DNA of 11,932 nucleotides from Bdellovibrionales bacterium (lineage in GTDB: Bacteria; Bdellovibrionota; Bdellovibrionia; Bdellovibrionales; JAMPXM01): contig SXSP01000009.1 of assembly GCA_005792225.1 (NCBI GenBank), positions 1-11,932 of the forward strand, written 5' to 3'. Each line of letters starts with the position of its first letter. Positions within the stretch are counted from its first letter, which is position 1. The notes beneath the pieces were generated by a model. That model did not search any database and had not been told where the DNA came from. It saw only the letters and a program-made list of their open reading frames with translations. A program made the translations under genes and the position numbers. This document shows positions 1 to 7,418 of the stretch, piece by piece.

Positions 1-527
1 ACGACCCGATCCAGGCCCTCTCCGGGGGAATGAAGAGAAGGCTCGTCTTCGTGAGGGCACTTCTTGGAAAGCCTGAACTCCTCATTCTGGACGAACCCAC
101 GACCGGCCTCGATCCCGCCGTGCGACACCTCCTCTGGGGCAAAGTCAAAGAACTCCACCATGCAGGGACCACGATCGTGCTCACGACTCATTACATGCAT
201 GAGGCCGAGGTTCTCTGCGACCGCCTCGTCATTTTCAACAAGGGCAAGATCGTCTCGGAGGGCACTCCCCGTCAGATGATCCATGACGAAACGCCCGGCT
301 TCGTCGGAATATTTAGCATCGAGGATAAGACGAAGTTGCAAGCTTCGCTCAATTCGACCGTTCACGTTCATGAAGACTCTTCGGGACTTTACCTGCGCGC
401 CAAAGATCTCGACTCTCTCACACGGATTTACTCGCAGAACGCGGTGACTCCCCTCCAGATTCGGCCCGCGAATCTCGAGGATGTGTTCTTGAAACTCACG
501 GGACAGGAGCTCGCGGCCGATGCTTGA
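1..527 (+). CDS. ABC transporter ATP-binding protein, NodI-like (5' end missing)
   Basis: This is the C-terminal part of an ABC ATPase that powers an ABC-2 type exporter at the inner membrane. The frame is open from base 3 at the window edge, so the Walker A half lies outside; about 174 residues are visible. The ABC signature LSGG is encoded at 18-29, just before the first visible ATG at 30, so that ATG is internal and not the start. Walker B with the catalytic Glu (LILDEPTTGLDP) is at about 81-116, and the H-loop (LTTH) at about 180-191. The tail reads NLEDVFLKLTG, typical of DrrA/NodI-type ATPases. It overlaps the permease gene by 8 bases, which supports translational coupling. The NodI-like name rests on family resemblance and the partner; the substrate (lipid, polysaccharide or drug) cannot be read from sequence. 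Confidence 0.93.
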   Translation, partial: DPIQALSGGMKRRLVFVRALLGKPELLILDEPTTGLDPAVRHLLWGKVKELHHAGTTIVLTTHYMHEAEVLCDRLVIFNKGKIVSEGTPRQMIHDETPGFVGIFSIEDKTKLQASLNSTVHVHEDSSGLYLRAKDLDSLTRIYSQNAVTPLQIRPANLEDVFLKLTGQELAADA

Positions 528-1290
528 ATCATTAAAACTGAGCTTTCACATCACTCGGCGCAACTGGACGGTCTACAAGAAAGATTTAGTCGCGAATATC
601 TCGCCGACGGTGGCCGACCCGGCTCTTATCATGGTTTCGCTCGGTCTCGGCCTCGGCTCCTACCTTTCGAATCTGGACGGTATGTCTTACATGCAGTTTC
701 TGGCGCCCGGTTTGACCGTCGCGACGGCCCTCTTCACCTCGTTTTTCGAGAGCAGCTACGGATTTTATGTGCGCATGTCGTACGAAAACGTCTTTAAGGC
801 GATGCTCACGACTCCGATCGGAGTCAAAGAGGTCATCTTCGGCGAATTGATTTGGGTCGGCCTTAAGGGCGCCGTCATGGCCGTGGGCGTCGCCATCGTG
901 CTCGCGCTCTTCGGCCTCATGGCGAACCCTTGGTATATCCCGACTCTCGCGAGCGTGGGATTTCTCGTGGCACTCCCCTGCGCGGCACTCGGTTTGATCG
1001 CGACCGCGGTCGTTCGAAACATCAACCAATTTCAATCCGTTTATTCGTTCGTGATCGCTCCGCTTTATTTCCTGTCAGGGATCTTCTTCCCGATTGATCA
1101 GATGTCGACGCCCGTTCGCATCGTCGCCGAGTTCTTTCCTCTCATCCACGGAGTCAGGCTCGCCCAAGCTTTGTTTTGGGATCGGGGGATCTTTGGCGCC
1201 TACGCGTACAACGGAACGATCCTGATCGTTCAGAGTATCGCCCTGTGTACGCTCTCTTACTTTCTCATCCGAAAGAAACTCGTCAGTTAG
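520..1290 (+). CDS. ABC-2 type transporter permease, NodJ-like
   Basis: This 256-residue inner-membrane permease is the partner of the ATPase just upstream. Hydrophobic runs fit six membrane segments at about 30-50, 60-78, 113-135, 143-166, 172-192 and 233-251. The ABC-2 signature lies at about 178-215 (PLYFLSGIFFPIDQM, then FFPLIHGVRL), and the length matches NodJ. The ATG at 520 is preceded by AGGAG at 505-509, inside the ATPase gene, 10 bases away, so the start is well supported. The pair would form a two-gene exporter. NodIJ proper export lipo-chitin oligosaccharides in rhizobia, but relatives occur widely with unknown cargo, and nothing here points to nodulation. The stop interlocks with the stop of apt on the opposite strand (4-base overlap), leaving no room for a terminator between them. 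Confidence 0.93.
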   Translation: MLESLKLSFHITRRNWTVYKKDLVANISPTVADPALIMVSLGLGLGSYLSNLDGMSYMQFLAPGLTVATALFTSFFESSYGFYVRMSYENVFKAMLTTPIGVKEVIFGELIWVGLKGAVMAVGVAIVLALFGLMANPWYIPTLASVGFLVALPCAALGLIATAVVRNINQFQSVYSFVIAPLYFLSGIFFPIDQMSTPVRIVAEFFPLIHGVRLAQALFWDRGIFGAYAYNGTILIVQSIALCTLSYFLIRKKLVS

Positions 1291-1781
1291 TAGACGATCG
1301 GCGCGGGGATCTTCTCGCCCCGCCACTTCATGTCGTTAAGAAAACTCAAATTGATGAGTACAGTGACGTTCTTCACTTCATAACCGGATCTTTGACAGAG
1401 GTCGATGGCGGCCTCGAGAGTTCCGCCGGTCGCCAGCACATCATCAACGATGAGCACCCGGCCTTGGCCGGCGCGCATTTCGAGACTAGCTTCGCCGTAT
1501 TCTAGCTTGTAAGCCGCGCGCTCAACCGGAGGTGGAAGTTTGCCGGCTTTTCTCAATGGAACGAAACCCTTGGCATGCCGTGCGGCGATAGCGGCACCGA
1601 GAATGAATCCTCTCGATTCGATTCCGACGATTTTATCGATTTCGCTCATTTCGACGTGCGCGATCATGGCGTCGCACGCCTCGGCGAGGAGCTGGGGATC
1701 CGCGAGAATGGGAGAGATGTCTCTAAACATCACCCCGGGTTTCGGAAAATCCGGGGTGTCGATCACATGGTTTTTCAACAT
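1287..1781 (-). CDS. apt: Adenine phosphoribosyltransferase
   Basis: This enzyme salvages adenine: adenine plus PRPP gives AMP and pyrophosphate, in the cytoplasm. From the chosen start the protein has 164 residues. The Apt N-terminal signature DFPKPGVMFRDISP is at 11-24, the ESRGF segment at 55-59, and the PRPP-binding loop VLIVDDVLATGGT at 109-121, with the acidic pair D113/D114. The frame stays open upstream to 1883, but that extension overlaps the DUF1552 gene and is basic and unlike Apt. The ATG at 1779-1781 puts 10 residues before DFPKPG, close to B. subtilis Apt, so I prefer it although no clear Shine-Dalgarno is visible. It lies 37 bases after the DUF1552 stop and is probably co-transcribed with it. 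The C-terminus (PAPIVY) is slightly short but complete. Confidence 0.95.
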   Translation of the reverse strand: MLKNHVIDTPDFPKPGVMFRDISPILADPQLLAEACDAMIAHVEMSEIDKIVGIESRGFILGAAIAARHAKGFVPLRKAGKLPPPVERAAYKLEYGEASLEMRAGQGRVLIVDDVLATGGTLEAAIDLCQRSGYEVKNVTVLINLSFLNDMKWRGEKIPAPIVY

Positions 1782-1818
1782 GAACCGAAAGCTAATCGGG
1801 AATTCATCGATCGGCAAC

Positions 1819-3255
1819 TTAAACGATCGGACCCTTACAGAGGCTCGCGAGACCAAACGTATTCGACGAGATGCCGCACGCATTCTGCACGGAGATCAGC
1901 ATGTCATTGTTGTTTCTGCCTCCCGCATTCACGATGCGTCCCGTTTGGATTTTTCCGCCCGCCTGACCCGCGAGGACGAACGGGATGTCGGTCAAGAAAT
2001 GCCCGCTCGAACTGCTGCTCCAGCATTCCATTCCGAGGACGACGGCGCTGTTGTAAAGCGCGGACTTTCCGCCCCCATCATCGATCGCCTTGAGTTCGCT
2101 TAAGAGCTTCGCGTATTTCTCGGCATAATACGTTCCCATGATATTGAGGTTCTTCACGTTGTTGCTGTGCTCGAGTTGGTGGTGAGCCTGACTCACACCA
2201 CGGCTTGGGCAAGATTGCCCGCTCGATGCTCCCGAGAGCGTGAACGCCACGACCCGGGTGAGATCCCATTCGAAGGCCAGGCGAATGAGCGAGATCATCT
2301 GATCTTGGACGGGAGAGAGCTGATCGCAATTTGATTTGTTTGCGCCGTTCCCGGTTGGCTTGGTCAACTTCGGGCAAGCCGTGCTTCCTCCAGACGGTGG
2401 CGCCGTATCCAGGCTCGCGAGCTGCCCATCGTTGATCTTCTCGGCTTCGCGCCAACCCTCGAGGAGCCCGTCGAGCTTTCGAGAATGCTCAGAATCCATC
2501 CCGAGCTTTCTCTTAGCGTCGTTCACATCGTTTAATTTGAAATCAAGAAGGCTCTTCTTTCGCAGAAGAGATGCGCGCAGCGCATTTTGGTCGGCCGACG
2601 GTTGATTCGACATCGCCGAGCAGAGAATGCTGATTCGGGCCATCAATGTGTCGTAGACCTGTCCCGCGTTCTGGATCGGCTCGATCGCGTTTCCGTAGGT
2701 GGAATCGCCCGACTGACGATTGCGGAACGAAATGTACCGCTGCCCTTGACCGACACTATCGGCGTCCGAGTGCGCACCCGCACCGAGGTGAAGACTCGAA
2801 AACGGAAGTGCGGCGAGTTGAGGGATCGTCTTGTAGTGGTTGGCGATCTTGATATCGATCGACTCGAAGTCCGTATAGGCGTAATACGAATCGTTCTTCG
2901 TATACTTGTAAGAGTTCCCGGTAACGCAACCGTAGAGTCCCGCGCCGTGTTCTTCCTGGTAACCGTTACTCTTCGGCGAGCCACCGTGGATTTTCATTCC
3001 TTTGAAGAGAATGATGTCGTTCGCGTGCGGCTGAAGCGGCGCGATCGGGGTCCCCGCGAGATTCGTAATCGCGGATGGGTTCGTCGAAGCTGGGTGAAAC
3101 GATCCACCCTTGAAGAACATGATGAACCTTGGGTTCTGCGAGAACGACGGTCCCTGGACGAGCCCCATCGCCCTTGCGACGGGCGTGAGCGCGAAGGCGA
3201 GAATACCAAACTGTTTCATGAGATCCCGACGGGTCATTTTGCCTTCGAATTTCAT
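1819..3255 (-). CDS. DUF1552 family protein with Tat-type signal
   Basis: This 478-residue protein matches DUF1552, a family of exported proteins of unknown biochemical function. The N-terminus has a twin-arginine motif (TRRDLMKQF, residues 8-16) followed by a hydrophobic stretch to about 30, so export folded through Tat is likely. Family features visible are the start of the mature domain (PRFIMFFKGGSFHPAS, 42-57), the EEHGAGLYGCVTG segment (101-113), a His-rich stretch (SQAHHQLEHS, 355-364) and the C-terminal LTDIPFVLAGQAGGKIQTGR (421-440). The His/Asp pattern recalls DUF1501 and sulfatase-like proteins and could bind metal, but that is inference. Its ATG overlaps the stop of the DUF1592 lipoprotein gene by 4 bases (ATGA), preceded by a GGAGGGGGGAG ribosome-binding stretch. 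DUF1592 and DUF1552 genes are commonly adjacent in Planctomycetes, Myxococcota and Bdellovibrionota. Confidence 0.93.
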   Translation of the reverse strand: MKFEGKMTRRDLMKQFGILAFALTPVARAMGLVQGPSFSQNPRFIMFFKGGSFHPASTNPSAITNLAGTPIAPLQPHANDIILFKGMKIHGGSPKSNGYQEEHGAGLYGCVTGNSYKYTKNDSYYAYTDFESIDIKIANHYKTIPQLAALPFSSLHLGAGAHSDADSVGQGQRYISFRNRQSGDSTYGNAIEPIQNAGQVYDTLMARISILCSAMSNQPSADQNALRASLLRKKSLLDFKLNDVNDAKRKLGMDSEHSRKLDGLLEGWREAEKINDGQLASLDTAPPSGGSTACPKLTKPTGNGANKSNCDQLSPVQDQMISLIRLAFEWDLTRVVAFTLSGASSGQSCPSRGVSQAHHQLEHSNNVKNLNIMGTYYAEKYAKLLSELKAIDDGGGKSALYNSAVVLGMECWSSSSSGHFLTDIPFVLAGQAGGKIQTGRIVNAGGRNNNDMLISVQNACGISSNTFGLASLCKGPIV

Positions 3256-4967
3256 ACTCCCCCCTCCGAACGCTGCGCGAAGCGCGACGAGTTGCCAAGA
3301 ATCTTGAGTAATCCCAGGATATCCTGCTGATCACCCTCTGCGAAATAAAAGAACATCTTCCTTAAGAGCGGATGGTCGGCCGGCGTCTCGGTTCTGCCCA
3401 TGTAGAACCGAAAGAGCTGGCGAACAAAGCACTGCTTAAATCGAGCCGAGTTCGTGAAAGTCTTGAGCGCCGTCACCGGAGAGTCGGTGTTCAACTGACC
3501 TTCGTCGAGGAAATTCACCGAGATTCGCGAGTCGATCGGTTGTCCCTCGTCAGTCGTTCTCCATTTACCGATTGCGCTGTAGTTCTCTTGGATAAATCCA
3601 AATGGATTAATGTAAGTGTGACATCCGACGCAAGTGCCGGTGCTCGTCACGGCTTCGATTTTCTGTCTCTCGGTCTGACCGTTGGTATCGGGAAGTTCCG
3701 TGTCGATCCCGCTGGGAACTCCGCCGATCTCAAGGCACATCACTTTGCGCGTGAAGAACACGCCGCGCTTTACGAGTCGAGTCGTCGTTGGTCCAGAGTG
3801 CGAGGCGAGAACGGCAGGCTGCGTGAAAAGCCCGACGCGCTTTGAAGTATCTAACGCGACCGTGGATGCTCCGCTCAATCCACCCTGGTTCATTCCATAA
3901 ATCGACGCGATCGAGTCCGAGACAAACGACTGAGTCGACTGGGTAAGATCCTTCAACGAGGGTGCGGCTTTACTTAAATGAAAGTTCAAGAACTTCTTCG
4001 TCTCTTCCACCACCGCTTGCGCGACGGCAGGAGTGAACTCCGGATACTCGGTCGTTGAGATCGTAAACTCATCCGCTTCTTTGATCTCGAGCCAAGCGGC
4101 GAAGAAACGAAGAAGCTTCTCGCGCGCCTCCGGCGTCGAGAGAACGGCGTCTACGGATGACTTGAGCGCCTCCGCCGATTGCAAATGTTGGACGGGGTTG
4201 GCGGAAGAGAGCTTCACGCGATCGGGCGGTGAATCCGCGAGCGCGTAGGACAGGCCTTGTAAATACTGAGCGGGATTCAGAATCCCGGATGAGTCGGTCT
4301 GGACTTCTTCACGGAAAACGTAGAGGGGTGAACTCATCACGACATCCACGAGGTCAGCCGTCGCCTGAGCGAAACCCACTTGGCTTACGCTCGAGGTGTA
4401 GAAGCTGACATAAGTCGCGAGACGCTCTTCGGTCACAGCACCGCGGAATGCCTTCGTGATAAATGCGCGAGCCTGTGTCTCGAGACAAGAAGGAGTCGTG
4501 GAAGCGCAGTTGATGACGCTCGTGGGTTTCGCGAGAACAGCCTTTGCGATCTGTTCGACCCACTTGGAATAAGGCGTGAAGTTAGCGTTATTGAAGCTCA
4601 AGACATCTGAGTATTCGTAGTTGGTTTGAAGCGGATCGCGAGGCATCGTCGCCTTCACCGACGTCGTGACGTTTGTCGAAAGAACCGCCTTCGTCGTCAG
4701 GTCAAGTTGCTCGCGCGTCAGGCGAAAGAGTCGTGTTTTCGCCGGTCCGGTTTGATCGCCGCCGAAATATTTTTCCGCGAGCGCGCTGACCGTCGGGTTG
4801 ATGGCTTCCATCGCCTCATCGTCTTTCGCGGGATCATCGATGATCCCACCTCCGATGGGCGCGCCCGTCACCGCGTTTTGGCTGACACCTTTTTGACTCG
4901 CGAATTTTCCGCATCCGGTTGCGAAAACTGCGACTGCCACCCCTAAGATTAACGCTTGCATCTTCAT
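3252..4967 (-). CDS. DUF1592/DUF1588/DUF1585 lipoprotein with one CxxCH motif
   Basis: This 571-residue predicted lipoprotein belongs to the DUF1592/DUF1588/DUF1585 multidomain family. The lipobox FATGC gives a lipidated Cys19. Domains in order: a DUF1587/1595-like N-terminal part (FRLTREQLDL near 81-90; FITKAFRGAVTEERL near 169-183), DUF1592 (about 195-300), DUF1588 (about 348-475, with RVGLFTQPAVLASHSGPT and VKRGVFF) and DUF1585 (about 495-565). CVGCH at 446-450 lies in DUF1588; it has the form of a c-type haem site, but it is conserved in this family and haem binding is unproven. The reading frame is open back to 5048, but the ATG at 4965-4967 begins a proper lipoprotein signal (MKMQALILGVAVAVFATGC) and has AGGGGG 7 bases upstream, so I chose it. 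It is the first gene of the run DUF1592, DUF1552, apt. The biological role is unknown. Confidence 0.9.
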   Translation of the reverse strand: MKMQALILGVAVAVFATGCGKFASQKGVSQNAVTGAPIGGGIIDDPAKDDEAMEAINPTVSALAEKYFGGDQTGPAKTRLFRLTREQLDLTTKAVLSTNVTTSVKATMPRDPLQTNYEYSDVLSFNNANFTPYSKWVEQIAKAVLAKPTSVINCASTTPSCLETQARAFITKAFRGAVTEERLATYVSFYTSSVSQVGFAQATADLVDVVMSSPLYVFREEVQTDSSGILNPAQYLQGLSYALADSPPDRVKLSSANPVQHLQSAEALKSSVDAVLSTPEAREKLLRFFAAWLEIKEADEFTISTTEYPEFTPAVAQAVVEETKKFLNFHLSKAAPSLKDLTQSTQSFVSDSIASIYGMNQGGLSGASTVALDTSKRVGLFTQPAVLASHSGPTTTRLVKRGVFFTRKVMCLEIGGVPSGIDTELPDTNGQTERQKIEAVTSTGTCVGCHTYINPFGFIQENYSAIGKWRTTDEGQPIDSRISVNFLDEGQLNTDSPVTALKTFTNSARFKQCFVRQLFRFYMGRTETPADHPLLRKMFFYFAEGDQQDILGLLKILGNSSRFAQRSEGGV

Positions 4968-4974
4968 TCCAATG

Positions 4975-4980
4975 CCCCCT
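4975..4980 (-). promoter_or_regulatory. Shine-Dalgarno that fixes the start of the DUF1592 lipoprotein
   Basis: On the minus strand AGGGGG lies 7 bases before the ATG at 4967. It supports the lipoprotein-signal start over the longer in-frame start at 5048, whose extra 27 residues do not look like part of an export signal. The 129-base divergent gap (4968-5096) also holds GACA/TGTC half-sites on either side of about 4985 but no convincing -35/-10 pair on either strand. Confidence 0.6.
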
Positions 4981-5096
4981 GACATACATAGTTTGTCGGG
5001 AACGCACTCCAAAACAGAGTGACAAAACTGGGGCGCAAAGCGTTTCAAAACGAGCCGGAAGTTGCTCCGTCTTTTCGTTCCCGCTAGGTTTGTTCG

Positions 5097-5759
5097 ATGA
5101 GATGTTTCATTTTGTTACTGAGCTTGCTTTCACACCCCCTCCGCGCCGCCGACTATTCCTGCGCCGTTGAATTCGGAGAAACCGTTCCGATTCGCAAGAT
5201 CGTGGGCGAAACCACGGAAACTTGGAACGAGGCGGTTGAGTCCGACCCCAAGCTGAAATCCAAGGTCAAACGCCGAACCCTCCACTACAAGGGTCAAACA
5301 ATTTTGCTCGATACGCGGTACGCGATTCGTCAGGGGACCGGTTTTGACCTACGAATCGAGTGCCCACGCCCATCCAAAGCCGTTAAGAAAGCTTCAAAAT
5401 GTAGTGGCTCCTTCATAAACAAAGAGAGTCCCCTGAGATTGGAAACCTCGATATTTAACCTGCAGGGAGCGCCTTCGAAGGGTTATGCCGAGATCTCCAT
5501 GACTGATCGGGAGCACTTGAATATGATAGTGCGGGTCTTCAAGGAGACGGCCTCCGACAAAGTGTCATCCAGCGGAGAGTTAAAGATCTTTCGCGAAGAC
5601 CCGAGCTTCATTCAAGACGTGGGCGTGGATGAACAACTTCCCTTGATCGATGACTTCAGCATTCGCATCGCCGCCCTCGAGATTAAGATCAGGTGCGATC
5701 GAAAGGATTCAGGTTCGAAGAATGGCAGAGTGGCGTTTGGGCAGAGGTTGGAGCGATGA
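5097..5759 (+). CDS. Small secreted protein of unknown function
   Basis: I do not recognise this 220-residue protein. Residues 1-17 form a short Sec signal peptide (hydrophobic CFILLLSLLS, then HPLRA) with likely cleavage after Ala17, giving a periplasmic or secreted protein. The mature part has four cysteines (22, 89, 102, 200), enough for two disulfides, and alternating hydrophobic/polar stretches suggestive of beta strands, such as KGQTILLDTRYAI and GFDLRIECP. It is Lys/Arg- and Glu/Asp-rich, with no membrane segment after the signal. The ATG at 5097 has only a weak AGG upstream (5086-5088), but the signal peptide supports it. The gene diverges from the DUF1592 lipoprotein gene by 129 bases, and its 3' end overlaps the DUF1990 gene by 38 bases in another frame. 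The real product is supported by the signal peptide and by context, not by homology. Confidence 0.7.
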   Translation: MRCFILLLSLLSHPLRAADYSCAVEFGETVPIRKIVGETTETWNEAVESDPKLKSKVKRRTLHYKGQTILLDTRYAIRQGTGFDLRIECPRPSKAVKKASKCSGSFINKESPLRLETSIFNLQGAPSKGYAEISMTDREHLNMIVRVFKETASDKVSSSGELKIFREDPSFIQDVGVDEQLPLIDDFSIRIAALEIKIRCDRKDSGSKNGRVAFGQRLER

Positions 5760-6507
5760 AGAACTCGCGAAGCGTTTAGATGCGCTGAGGTCTGTTTCAA
5801 CGAATTTTCCGGCCGAGGGACCCGGAAGCCAAATGATCGGCGACAAATGGCGCCGTTACTACACCGAATCCGAAATCGGAATGGAAGATCCGGGTCCCCC
5901 ACAACCAAATGGCGCCTTCGAAACTGCGTGGAAGGCGATTACCGAATATCAGTTCTCCGATCCTGAGATCGTCACCGCCCACTTCGATCCAAAGGATGAA
6001 CTCGAGGGTCGCACGATGCTCCTCGAGCTCAAAGTCTTAGGCTTGCGATACCTCTGCGGCACGCGCGTGACCGCGGTGCAAAGAAAGCAATCCGACGAGG
6101 AAACGATCTACGGTTTCCGTTACGACACGCTCGAAGGCCACATCGAAGTTGGCTCAGAATGGTTTTTGCTGACGAAGAAGCACGCAACCGGCGAGATCTG
6201 GTTTCGAATTTCGGCTTCGTGGCACCCGGGAGCTTTTCCGAACTGGTGGAGCCGCGTCGGCTTCGAGGTTCTCGGAAGACGCTACCAACTTGCCTGGCAC
6301 CGACTTGCCTACCTGCGCTTACGGAAGATCGTCGATACCGGAGGGCGCATCATGGTTGAAGTTCCGTACGGCGAAAAACTCGTGCACACGGGACCTGAAA
6401 TCACGAACTCCGAAATCTGGGGCTATCATCAGCCCGGCCCCACAGAACGTGTGCGGCAACTCGGGAAAGAGTCCGCATCCGTTCACCTTCAAAAGGAGGA
6501 AGCATGA
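5722..6507 (+). CDS. DUF1990 family protein
   Basis: This 261-residue cytoplasmic protein resembles the DUF1990 family, whose biochemical role is not established. The N-terminus (MAEWRLGRGWSDEELAKRLDAL) and the core GFRYDTLEGHIEVGSEWF (131-148), followed by the FRISASWHPGAF...GRRYQLAWHRLAYLRL segment (161-200), fit the family pattern of a GTLPGHPE-like turn and an AFSxP-like strand. The tail beyond about 205 is less conserved. The frame is open from 5650, but the family homology begins at the ATG at 5722, which I take as the start; its ribosome-binding site is weak. It starts 38 bases before the upstream stop and ends with an ATGA overlap with the SDR gene, so the three genes are probably one transcript with coupled translation. 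Confidence 0.78.
   Translation: MAEWRLGRGWSDEELAKRLDALRSVSTNFPAEGPGSQMIGDKWRRYYTESEIGMEDPGPPQPNGAFETAWKAITEYQFSDPEIVTAHFDPKDELEGRTMLLELKVLGLRYLCGTRVTAVQRKQSDEETIYGFRYDTLEGHIEVGSEWFLLTKKHATGEIWFRISASWHPGAFPNWWSRVGFEVLGRRYQLAWHRLAYLRLRKIVDTGGRIMVEVPYGEKLVHTGPEITNSEIWGYHQPGPTERVRQLGKESASVHLQKEEA
6494..6499 (+). promoter_or_regulatory. Strong Shine-Dalgarno for the SDR gene
   Basis: AGGAGG lies inside the last codons of the DUF1990 gene, 4 bases before the ATG at 6504. It fixes the SDR start at the ATGA overlap and suggests that the SDR is translated more strongly than the two genes upstream, which have weak sites. Confidence 0.75.
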
Positions 6508-7418
6508 AAAAGAAAGTGACCCGCGATTCCATCGTCGTCATCACGGGAGCCTCCACCGGGATCGGTCGCGCGACCGCACTCCAGTTCTCGCGCGCGCGTC
6601 CCCACCTCGTTTTGATCGCGCGCCAAATTGAAAAGCTCCAACAAGTCGCGAGAGATTGTGAGCTCTTCGGAGCAACAACCGAAATTCACAGCCTTGATGT
6701 TGCCGACGGAGAAAAGATGACCGAACTCGCGCGGGACATCGTGCGCGCAACCGGCCGCATCGATGTGTGGATCAACAACGCGGGCGTGGGCGTCGTCGGA
6801 TCATTCACGGAAGTGCCGCTTGAAGACCATCGGCGCGTGATCGAGACAAACGTGATCGGAACGATGAACGGCTCGCATGCGGCACTTGAAGTCTTTAAGC
6901 GCCAAGGAAGCGGAACTCTCATAAACGTGGCTTCGATCAGCTCGCGTCTTCCGACGCCGATCATCGGATCCTACATCGCATCGAAGTTCGCGATTCGGGG
7001 TTTGAGCCAGAGTCTTCGGCAAGATCTCGCCGTCGAGGGATACAAAGACATCCACGTTTGCCAGGTGAACCCTTCCGTCGTCGACACCCCGGCGTTCGAA
7101 CACACGGCCAACTACAGTGGACGCCCGATCAAACTTCAGTTCCCGATGGCGACCTCGCAACAAGTGGCGCAAAAGATCGCAAATCTCGTCGAACATCCTC
7201 GCGCTGTAGTTTTCGTTGGCCCGCTCTCGGGTTTGGGATCGTTCGCGTACACGTGGTTCCCCTCGCTAACCGCAAAGGTGGTCACGTGGGGAGCAAAGCG
7301 CTTCTACTTGGGCGAAGGAAAAGGTAACGCCTCGTCAAAGGGAAATCTCTTTCAGCCGGTTAAGGACTCCTCCTCAACCTCCGGTGGATGGAAATCGGGC
7401 GAGACGACGCAGGCCTAA
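6504..7418 (+). CDS. Short-chain dehydrogenase/reductase (SDR)
   Basis: This 304-residue classical SDR is an NAD(P)H-dependent oxidoreductase. Visible motifs are the cofactor loop TGASTGIG (14-21), the acidic LDV turn (64-66), NNAG (91-94), catalytic Asn116 (ETNVIG), Ser144 (NVASIS) and the YIASK pair Tyr157/Lys161, so the active site is complete. Arg40 after the second strand suggests NADP preference, an inference. The C-terminus beyond about 240 is longer than in minimal SDRs (about 250 residues), contains a hydrophobic patch (SFAYTWFPSLTAKVV) that could touch membrane, and ends in a Ser/Gly-rich tail. The substrate cannot be read from sequence. It overlaps DUF1990 by 4 bases, and its TAA interlocks with the antiporter's stop on the other strand. 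Confidence 0.93.
   Translation: MKKKVTRDSIVVITGASTGIGRATALQFSRARPHLVLIARQIEKLQQVARDCELFGATTEIHSLDVADGEKMTELARDIVRATGRIDVWINNAGVGVVGSFTEVPLEDHRRVIETNVIGTMNGSHAALEVFKRQGSGTLINVASISSRLPTPIIGSYIASKFAIRGLSQSLRQDLAVEGYKDIHVCQVNPSVVDTPAFEHTANYSGRPIKLQFPMATSQQVAQKIANLVEHPRAVVFVGPLSGLGSFAYTWFPSLTAKVVTWGAKRFYLGEGKGNASSKGNLFQPVKDSSSTSGGWKSGETTQA

Noticed and set aside
1..1290. Nodulation genes nodI and nodJ proper
   Set aside because: The family resemblance is clear but NodIJ-like exporters are widespread outside rhizobia, and no other nodulation gene is present, so no gene symbols were given.
1782..1883. N-terminal extension of apt from the longer in-frame start
   Set aside because: It would overlap the DUF1552 gene by 65 bases and adds a basic stretch that Apt proteins lack; the ATG at 1781 matches the family start.
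1540..2103. Plus-strand open frames of 172-187 codons
   Set aside because: They are antisense to apt and the end of the DUF1552 gene, whose minus-strand proteins show clear family motifs.
2587..3330. Long open frame (247 codons) on the plus strand
   Set aside because: It lies wholly antisense to the DUF1552 and DUF1592 genes, is very Arg/Val-rich and has no family signature; it is a shadow of biased codon use.
4968..5048. N-terminal extension of the DUF1592 lipoprotein
   Set aside because: The extra 27 residues would bury the lipoprotein signal peptide, and the ATG at 4967 has a good Shine-Dalgarno.
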